In this document: positions 58,140 to 64,000 of the stretch, in pieces
Position numbering within the stretch: the first letter of the stretch is position 1
How the letters are laid out: every line of letters begins with the position of its first letter
Origin: Nitrosomonas ureae
Lineage (GTDB): Bacteria; Pseudomonadota; Gammaproteobacteria; Burkholderiales; Nitrosomonadaceae
Assembly: GCF_900206265.1 (NCBI RefSeq)
Contig: NZ_LT907782.1
Location: forward strand, 2,914,001-2,978,000
DNA length: 64,000 nucleotides
Reading direction: 5' to 3'
The notes under the pieces: generated by a model
The model's database searches: none
What the model saw: only the letters and a program-made list of their open reading frames with translations
What the model was told of the DNA's origin: nothing
Made by a program: the position numbers and the translations under genes

Positions 58140-58859
58140 TTAAATTGCTCTCTCAGGATGTTCAACTATTTCCTGATAAATCAGATGCCTTAATGTAAGT
58201 TCCTGATCTGGCTTTATTTCAGTAAACTCGACCCCCGAAAAGATTAATTTTTGATCATTCTTGTAGCTTTGTTTAGTAGATTTGATGATAGCTTTAATGA
58301 ATATTGGTATCTCTCTGTCGTGCACTAAGATAGTAAAAGATAAAGTTACCACTGAATTTAATGTTCCCAAAGGAAGGATCGAATTGATCCCAGCGCCGTA
58401 AATACTGAGGTCCACGATATTGGCTGAAATAGAATTTTCAGCGATGGTGGTCTGATAATCGCATTTAATTCTTCGTGATTTACGTATACTCTGCCCTTGT
58501 ATATTTTTAGGGAAAGATAAGTGTAAATATTTAAATGGTATTTTTATGATTTTGTCGATATACACCGAAAATTTATAGGCATTTTGCCCATTAACTAAAC
58601 GTACGTGCACCTGATCTTCTTCAACGAAGGGTTCCCCGATTAATTGGGCTGATAATGGCATGGTCACCATTAACGTACTATTTTGCACATAACCGATCAT
58701 AGATGTTGCGTATGGATTGCTGGGTTTACCAGAATTAGTATTTGATAAAGCCAAATGCATTTTTTGACCCACTTTGAGGTGCATATCTTCAAAATTGATT
58801 TTTTCTGAGGAATCATGGGTTGATCCGGGAAGCTCATTTTTTAAATTTTGTTTATACAT
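58140..58859 (-). CDS. PilZ-domain cyclic-di-GMP receptor, YcgR-like
   Basis: The 239-residue product has an N-terminal YcgR-like domain (about 25-120, with LKVGQKMHLAL and TLMVTMPLSAQLIGE). A PilZ domain follows with the c-di-GMP signature RKSRRIKCDYQ (RxxxR) and DLSIYGAGI (DxSxxG). YcgR proteins slow the flagellar motor when c-di-GMP is high. No motility gene is adjacent, so the target is unknown. It is convergent with the protease gene, and its own promoter lies in the long AT-rich stretch before the porin. Confidence 0.87.
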   Translation of the reverse strand: MYKQNLKNELPGSTHDSSEKINFEDMHLKVGQKMHLALSNTNSGKPSNPYATSMIGYVQNSTLMVTMPLSAQLIGEPFVEEDQVHVRLVNGQNAYKFSVYIDKIIKIPFKYLHLSFPKNIQGQSIRKSRRIKCDYQTTIAENSISANIVDLSIYGAGINSILPLGTLNSVVTLSFTILVHDREIPIFIKAIIKSTKQSYKNDQKLIFSGVEFTEIKPDQELTLRHLIYQEIVEHPERAI

Positions 58860-59356
58860 TTTATAAGCTATTAATTATTAAAATTTATTACTTGTTATTG
58901 TATTGTTTTAAAAATGTATCTGCGTCGAGATGTTTGTTAATGCATGTAATTGAGTAAACCACTACAGAGCGGATTAGAAAATGATTGCAATAATTAAATC
59001 TGATAGATAAGTAGCTTCCAATCGATTGAATCATTCAATTATCTATTCTTGGTGCAGTAAGCTAATTTTTACAGAGGTTATCTGGATTTTTTAACGGTAA
59101 CAATAATTAAAAACTTTAATGATATCAAAAGCATTTTATTAATAATGGGTAGAGGTAAAATAATGCTTCTGATTTTATCATTTCATTTTCAAAATTGATT
59201 TCTATGGAACTTGTTGTATTTTTTCCAATAAAACAAATATCAGGGGAGTTCGCGTTGACCCTCCACGTTATTCAGTGTTAGAGTTCTATCCATGTGAAGA
59301 TTAGGGTTTTTGCGTGTGTTTGTGTTTTTGTATGAGCATTTTTAAAGGGGGAGTTG
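58860..59356. other. Long AT-rich divergent region before the porin gene
   Basis: About 495 bases contain no gene. It holds the promoter of the PilZ gene on one side and a leader for the porin on the other. The last 20 bases have an AAAGGGGGAG ribosome site. An unusual G/T-rich stretch precedes it (about 59308-59333, tgtg repeats). No clear sigma-70 or sigma-54 promoter was found. Confidence 0.35.
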
Positions 59357-60739
59357 ATGGAACCTAAAACGATCAATAAAAACCAGATGTTTCGTGCCGT
59401 TACTGGAGGATTGTTATTAATCAGCATGAGTGCGTCTGGTGTTTATGCTAACAGCATGACAAGTAGTAATAGTTTTATGGAAGCACTCAAAAGTACTGGT
59501 ATCACAGCTGGTGGTTGGATTCAGGGTGGTGCGACATTTAATCCCAGTTCAACTCATGGGTTCAATGGTCCGGTCACTTTTACTGATCAGGCAAATAGAT
59601 TCCAGCTGAATCAATTGAATTTCTTTGTGGAACGTGCAGTAAAAACGGAAGGCACCGGCTGGGATATTGGTTTCCGCGCTGATTTTTTATTCGGTACCGA
59701 TGCAATTTTTACTCAGGCCTATGGTAATCCGGCATTTGATGTAAACAATGGAAGACCTCTGGCAGATCGGGGTAATTGGGATCTGGATATATGTTGTAAT
59801 TCAAGTCGCACTTATGGCATTGCAATTCCGCAGGCTTATGCTGAGATTTATGCGCCAGTTGGTAATGGATTGAATGTTAAGGTAGGGCATTTTTATACCC
59901 CGATAGGTTTTGAATCGGTTCCTGCTCCTAACAACTTCTTTTATTCACATGCCTATACCATGCAGTACGGCGAGCCTTTCACACATACCGGTGTACTGGG
60001 TAATTACACAGTCACTAAGAACTTCACTGCGATGGCGGGTACAATCGGCGGTAGTGGAACCGGTGGCTGGGATGGCAATTTCGATAAGCAAATGGAAAAC
60101 TGGGGCGGGATCGGGGGTGTTACCTGGACCAGCGATGATAGCAATACCTCCCTCAATGTCAGTGGTACCGGCAGTACGACATCTACTCGTAATAGTAGCT
60201 TCTGGGGTATGTACAGTATTGTCTTGCAGCATAAATTTACAGACAAAACTCATTTAATAGTGCAACATGATCACGGTTTTGCTGATAACGTAATACTATT
60301 CAATAATGTCTATAACGGTGTCATTAAAGATGCAGAATGGTATGGGGTTAATTCGCATTTTTACTATGATGTGACTCCTAATGTGTCTGTGGGTGTCCGT
60401 GCTGAATGGTTTCGTGATCGGGATGGCTTTCGCGTTTTTGCACCGGGCAGGGTGACTGCAGCAACCAATCATCTTGGAACTAGCTATGCAAGTAACATTG
60501 GTTTATTAGGCACCAGTACACCTGCAGATTACTATGCGGTAACCATCGGTGCTAACTGGAAGGCTCTTAGAACGCTTAAAATGGGGTGGCAGGGGATGAA
60601 AAATTTGAATATCCGTCCGAATATCCGCTATGACCGTGTAGATGCGCTGCATGAATCGCTTCAGGCGTCCGCTTACCGGCCTTTTGGTGGTAATAAAGAC
60701 CAGATTCTCTTCTCACTGGACGCGGTACTGCCTTTCTAA
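59357..60739 (+). CDS. Outer-membrane beta-barrel porin, BBP2 (OmpL-like) type
   Basis: The 460-residue product has a signal peptide (about 1-32, ending VYA) and alternating polar-hydrophobic strands throughout. It ends in phenylalanine (LDAVLPF), the usual outer-membrane signal. GWIQGGATFNPSS, LNQLNFFVERAV, GNGLNVKVGHFYTPIGFESVPAPNNFFYSHAY and the late YAVTIGANWK segment resemble the putative beta-barrel porin-2 family. The ATG at 59357 is chosen; an adjoining TTG would touch the ribosome site. A good terminator follows, typical of an abundant porin. Confidence 0.85.
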   Translation: MEPKTINKNQMFRAVTGGLLLISMSASGVYANSMTSSNSFMEALKSTGITAGGWIQGGATFNPSSTHGFNGPVTFTDQANRFQLNQLNFFVERAVKTEGTGWDIGFRADFLFGTDAIFTQAYGNPAFDVNNGRPLADRGNWDLDICCNSSRTYGIAIPQAYAEIYAPVGNGLNVKVGHFYTPIGFESVPAPNNFFYSHAYTMQYGEPFTHTGVLGNYTVTKNFTAMAGTIGGSGTGGWDGNFDKQMENWGGIGGVTWTSDDSNTSLNVSGTGSTTSTRNSSFWGMYSIVLQHKFTDKTHLIVQHDHGFADNVILFNNVYNGVIKDAEWYGVNSHFYYDVTPNVSVGVRAEWFRDRDGFRVFAPGRVTAATNHLGTSYASNIGLLGTSTPADYYAVTIGANWKALRTLKMGWQGMKNLNIRPNIRYDRVDALHESLQASAYRPFGGNKDQILFSLDAVLPF

Positions 60740-60773
60740 TGCGATATGCAGATAGTTATGCTGTATCAATTAT

Positions 60774-60801
60774 GAAAAATGCGCTCTCGGGCGCATTTTT
60801 C
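60774..60801. terminator. Bidirectional terminator between porin and rluD
   Basis: AAAAATGCGC at 60775-60784 pairs perfectly with GCGCATTTTT at 60791-60800 around TCTCGG. The A-run and T-run allow it to work on both strands. It lies 35 bases after the porin and 14 bases beyond the end of the convergent rluD. Confidence 0.85.
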
Positions 60802-60813
60802 ATTTCGTATCGA

Positions 60814-61827
60814 TCATTTTTTTTTCCGTAATATCTGCAGCAAGTCATTAATGTCTTCTGGGGTGGGGGTTTCCCACTGATTGATTTGTTCAGTTCTGGG
60901 GTGGATCAATGCAAGTTTTTGAGCATGCAGTGCTTGTCGCGGAAAATCTGTCAATATTTGAGCAATCGCTCGTGCTGTTTTACCAGGTTTGCCACCATAA
61001 ACAGGGTCGCCTACCAAGGCATGTCCGATGGCGTTTAAATGCACCCGGATTTGGTGCGTACGGCCGGTTTCAAGACTGCATTGCAGTAATGTGCAACCCT
61101 CAAAATTTTCGATGACTTGATAGTGCGTGCGCGCAGGTTTACCTTTGGATGTGATGGTCATTTTGGTCCGATGAATGGGGTGACGACCAATCGGCGCATC
61201 GATATTTCCCGCTTGTTTGATTTCCCCCAGAACCAATGCCAGATAATCCCTTTTTACTATGCGCTGTTGCAGTTGGCGTACGAGACTTGTTTGCGCAGCT
61301 AGGGTTTTTGCGATAACGAGCAGCCCGGTAGTATTTTTGTCCAAACGATGAACAATACCCGCGCGCGGTATATTTTTCAGTTCTGGAGCATGATGCAGTA
61401 GCGCATTAAGCAAGGTGCCTTGCCAGTTACCATTGCCCGGATGAGTTACCAGGCCGGCAGGTTTGTTGATGATAATGAGCGTTTCATCTTCTTCAATGAT
61501 GTTTAAATGAATAGCTTCAGCCACAAAAGGTGATTCAGCCGCGATCTTCAGAGGGAAAATTTCGACATGTTCGTTTCCCCATACAAGTTGTTTAGCCGTA
61601 GATATTTGCCCATTCACAAGAATTCTTTTTTCAACGATCCAGGTTTGCAGACGGCTGCGCGACCAATTCGGCACAAGCTTTGCTAAAGCTTGATCAAGGC
61701 GCGAACCTGCATAATTAGTCGGGATCGTTAAATTTACAACATTCGTTGTTAATTCGTCGCTTACTGCCGCTTGAGGCTTTACGTTATAATCGCCCGTTGA
61801 ATCTTTGTTTTTTACGGAATTTATCAT
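60814..61827 (-). CDS. rluD: 23S rRNA pseudouridine synthase RluD
   Basis: RluD makes pseudouridines 1911, 1915 and 1917 in helix 69 of 23S rRNA, needed for normal ribosomes. The 337-residue protein has an S4 domain (about 40-95, GSRLDQALAKLVPNWSRSRLQTWI) and the catalytic Asp163 in VHRLDKNTTGLLVIAK, followed by SLETGRTHQIRVHLNAIGHALVGD. The N-terminal 30 residues are unlike the family, so the true start may be further in. As drawn, its start codon overlaps that of bamD. Confidence 0.94.
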   Translation of the reverse strand: MINSVKNKDSTGDYNVKPQAAVSDELTTNVVNLTIPTNYAGSRLDQALAKLVPNWSRSRLQTWIVEKRILVNGQISTAKQLVWGNEHVEIFPLKIAAESPFVAEAIHLNIIEEDETLIIINKPAGLVTHPGNGNWQGTLLNALLHHAPELKNIPRAGIVHRLDKNTTGLLVIAKTLAAQTSLVRQLQQRIVKRDYLALVLGEIKQAGNIDAPIGRHPIHRTKMTITSKGKPARTHYQVIENFEGCTLLQCSLETGRTHQIRVHLNAIGHALVGDPVYGGKPGKTARAIAQILTDFPRQALHAQKLALIHPRTEQINQWETPTPEDINDLLQILRKKK

Positions 61828-62632
61828 GTTACATAGTTTAGCTTTATTTCTGGTTTTAGGGTTGTCAGCATGCGGTTTGTTGCCCGATCGTACGGATGAT
61901 CAAGAGGATTGGTCTGCCAATAAGTTTTATTCGGAAGCAAAAGAAAAATTGAATGATGGTAGTTACCCTGCAGCTATTAAGCTCTATGAAACTTTAGAAT
62001 CGCGCTATCCTTATGGGAGAATTGCTCAACAAGCACAGCTTGAAGTTGCTTACGCACACTATAAAAATGATGAGCCTGCTTCGGCAATTGCAGCTGCTGA
62101 TCGATTTATCAAATTGCACCCTAATCACGCGAATGTTGATTATGCATATTATATCAAAGGGCTAGCAAATTTTAATGAAGGCTGGGGGATGCTGGGTTTT
62201 TTGCTGAAGGGACCATTTAAACAGGATATGAGCGAGCGTGATCCCAAAGCCTCGTATGAGTCATTTGAAATTTTCAAGGAATTGGTTACCCGTTTTCCGG
62301 AAAGTAAATATGCGGCAGACTCTAGGCAACGTATGGCGTATTTGCTTAATTTACTTGCGATGGGTGAAATTCATACGGCACGATATTACATGAAACGTAA
62401 AGCTTATATTGCAGCTGCTAATCGGGCGCAGAATGCCGTCAAGGAGTATCCTCCTACGCCGGCGACGGAAGAAGCCTTGTATATAATGATCAGAGCGTAT
62501 GAAGCACTGGAAATGTATGATTTACGGGATGACGCAGAACGTGTGATGCGAATTAATTTCCCGGATAGCATTTTTCTTGCGGAATTACCCGAGGTGGGTG
62601 CTAAATCGTGGTGGGAGTTTTGGAAAAACTGA
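61826..62632 (+). CDS. bamD: Outer-membrane assembly lipoprotein BamD
   Basis: BamD joins BamA in inserting beta-barrel proteins into the outer membrane. The 268-residue product starts with a lipoprotein signal, MLHSLALFLVLGLSACG, with the lipidated Cys at about residue 17. Tetratricopeptide-like repeats follow: KFYSEAKEKLNDGSYPAAIKLYETLESRYPYG, QAQLEVAYAHYKNDEPASAIAAADRFIKLHPNH and ALEMYDLRDDAERV. The frame extends to 61805, but the ATG at 61826 gives the proper signal. It is divergent from rluD, the usual betaproteobacterial arrangement. Confidence 0.95.
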   Translation: MLHSLALFLVLGLSACGLLPDRTDDQEDWSANKFYSEAKEKLNDGSYPAAIKLYETLESRYPYGRIAQQAQLEVAYAHYKNDEPASAIAAADRFIKLHPNHANVDYAYYIKGLANFNEGWGMLGFLLKGPFKQDMSERDPKASYESFEIFKELVTRFPESKYAADSRQRMAYLLNLLAMGEIHTARYYMKRKAYIAAANRAQNAVKEYPPTPATEEALYIMIRAYEALEMYDLRDDAERVMRINFPDSIFLAELPEVGAKSWWEFWKN

Positions 62633-62802
62633 CAGTCCTGGTTTCTGCCTAAATCATTGACTAATGAGCACCTCTAGAACCCATATTTTGTCATAATTCA
62701 TTGTTGTTTAGAAATATTTCTCTATATATCAATTGTATGCTGCGGCAACATTTTTTTGTTTTTACCTCGACTTGTTTAGGATTGTGAATTTTTGGAGTTA
62801 CC

Positions 62803-63246
62803 CTAATGATCTTCCAGATGAACAGCCAATATATCGCATTTCGCATGATATAGAACTCCCTTTGCTGTGGAGCCCAATAATACGGCAAGACCGTGCCGTC
62901 CATGGGAACCCACGACAATCAAGTCAATACCTTGCTTCACGGCAAGCTGAGTAATTTCTTCCTGCGGCTCTCCCCATATCATCCAACAGCACTCTGGCGT
63001 AATGTTCAATTCGTTGCTGATTTGAATCAATTTTCTTTTCTCCGTTTCCAGCAGTTCATAGGATGAGCTTTCATTGAGAGGGATAATTGATCCATAAGGT
63101 GTGTCTGGCATAGGAATATTATCCAATACATGAAGGATGTGAAGTTGTGCATTGAATTGTACTGCAAGGGATTTCGCTTTATCTGCAACAGCATGTTCGA
63201 ATCCGGAGAAATCAACAGCAAGTAAGATGTTTTGATAATTGTTCAT
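62803..63246 (-). CDS. Universal stress protein, UspA family
   Basis: The 147-residue protein has the Usp fold: NILLAVDFSGFEHAVADKAKSLAVQFNAQLHILHVLD at the start and the ATP-binding loop GSHGRHGLAVLLGSTAKGVLYHAKCDILAV at the end (G-2x-G-9x-G-S/T type). Such proteins bind ATP and aid survival under stress. It stands alone, with about 100 bases to the next gene. Confidence 0.9.
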   Translation of the reverse strand: MNNYQNILLAVDFSGFEHAVADKAKSLAVQFNAQLHILHVLDNIPMPDTPYGSIIPLNESSSYELLETEKRKLIQISNELNITPECCWMIWGEPQEEITQLAVKQGIDLIVVGSHGRHGLAVLLGSTAKGVLYHAKCDILAVHLEDH

Positions 63247-63351
63247 GTGAAGTATTCTTTGTTATGGCAATGAGCAAGAGAAAATGTAAATTCTACAGTA
63301 GCGTGGCGCTGTATTACATTTTTACTTATCTTTTTATTTATATGCTGGGAG

Positions 63352-63999
63352 TTATTGCTCGTGATCATGCTTTCTTAGATATTTTGATAGAAAAGCGGTA
63401 ACATGTTGTTCATATTCTCTTCCGGCATAGGTATGCATATTAAAATGTTTTGCGCCAGGCACAATCCATAGGTCTTTTGGCATTCGGGCAGCCTCAAAGA
63501 GTCTTTCGGTTTCCGATTGAGTGGTATGCATATCATCGGTTCCAGAAATAAACAATAGGGGTGAATGAAGATTATTAATTCGGAAAATTGGGCTTAACTC
63601 ATCCATAGAAATATCCAGATGAAAAGATAATTGCCATAGCATCAGGGGTAATAATAGCGATCCATAGTCTCCAAAATACAACTTCAGACGATTCTCGACA
63701 GCTTCTTCAATCGTGGGGTGAAGCGACTCGAGAATAACAGCATTCAATCTCAATTCTTGCTTAGCCAATACTATAGCCGCGGCGCCCAAAGAAGTACCAA
63801 GTGCACCTATTCGTTCGAATGGAAATGTTTCTTGTAGAAAAGTGATTGCCGCTTCTACATTTCTGGATTCATGCAAACCAAAGGTGATACGATCCCCGGC
63901 AGTTTCTCCATGGGCTTGCATGTCAATGAGCAAAACGCTAAAGCCTTGATCCTTCAAGAACCGTGCCCGGCTTAGCATTTCGACTCGATTGCTGCGCAT
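63352..63999 (-). CDS. Alpha/beta hydrolase, 5' end beyond the window
   Basis: This is a partial gene: the frame is open to the window edge, so the N-terminal part is missing. The visible 215 residues have the nucleophile elbow GALGTSLGAAAI, an acid in SGTDDMHT and the catalytic His in GAKHFNMHTY. That is the order Ser-Asp-His of a serine hydrolase. The LLIDMQAHGETAGDR segment is like those of the proline-iminopeptidase and BEM46-like groups. The substrate is unknown. Confidence 0.82.
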   Translation of the reverse strand: MRSNRVEMLSRARFLKDQGFSVLLIDMQAHGETAGDRITFGLHESRNVEAAITFLQETFPFERIGALGTSLGAAAIVLAKQELRLNAVILESLHPTIEEAVENRLKLYFGDYGSLLLPLMLWQLSFHLDISMDELSPIFRINNLHSPLLFISGTDDMHTTQSETERLFEAARMPKDLWIVPGAKHFNMHTYAGREYEQHVTAFLSKYLRKHDHEQ

Positions 64000-64000
64000 T

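Overview
The window reads as a stretch of chromosome from a low-GC betaproteobacterium, most likely a Nitrosomonas-like ammonia oxidiser. This is inferred from protein character and gene order (queA-tgt-yajC-secD-secF, zapB-zapA-6S RNA, DUF2782-thrB beside polA, divergent tesA/ybbA, divergent rluD/bamD) and from the two-gene pyruvate carboxylase. No ribosomal RNA, tRNA or CRISPR array was recognised. Most of the window is housekeeping DNA. Accessory or decaying DNA is confined to a few spots: about 6.9-8.9 kb, 27.8-28.7 kb, 44.8-45.3 kb, 47.5-48.0 kb and 54.5-55.7 kb.

Layout. 0.36-6.1 kb: queuosine insertion into tRNA (queA, tgt) run together with the SecDF-YajC translocase. 6.4 kb: a membrane-anchored thioredoxin-fold protein without cysteines. 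6.9-8.9 kb: a nest of three mobile elements. An IS21-type fragment is broken by an IS3-type element, whose orfB is split by a 141-bp MITE with perfect 16-bp ends and a 5-bp target duplication. 8.9-15.4 kb: 6S RNA, zapA, a zapB-like gene, zipA, smc and queF (cell division, chromosome organisation, preQ1 synthesis). 15.5-24.4 kb: mltD, an M17 aminopeptidase, thyA-folA, an ornithine decarboxylase preceded by a 21-codon leader ORF, a TIGR03790 protein, dcd and mrp. 24.5-32.0 kb: metG, yggS, a BPSS1780-type membrane protein with a C-terminal zinc module, thrB, DUF2782 and LOG genes. 32.0-44.7 kb: polA, rne, rluC, tesA, the ybbA-ybbP exporter, a frameshifted hemW and a formate/nitrite channel. 45.3-50.8 kb: a hemerythrin/FmdE-like pair, phoB behind a clear Pho box, and an ada-2OG oxygenase-alkB operon in which alkB is broken. 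51.0-55.7 kb: pycB/pycA and a metY pseudogene. 55.7-64 kb: ychJ, dinB, a CAAX-type protease, a PilZ protein, a porin, rluD, bamD, uspA and a partial hydrolase.

How the genes fit together. queF makes preQ1, tgt inserts it into tRNA and queA builds the cyclopentene ring, so three of the late queuosine steps are present. thyA, folA and dcd form a thymidylate supply set. polA, dinB, ada and the remains of alkB are DNA repair. pycA and pycB feed oxaloacetate to the TCA cycle. The points most worth a second look are the leader ORF before ornithine decarboxylase, the nested MITE whose removal restores the orfB frame, the hemW G-tract frameshift, the 34-bp dyad on the phoB Pho box, the BPSS1780-zinc module fusion, and the overlapping hemerythrin-FmdE pair.
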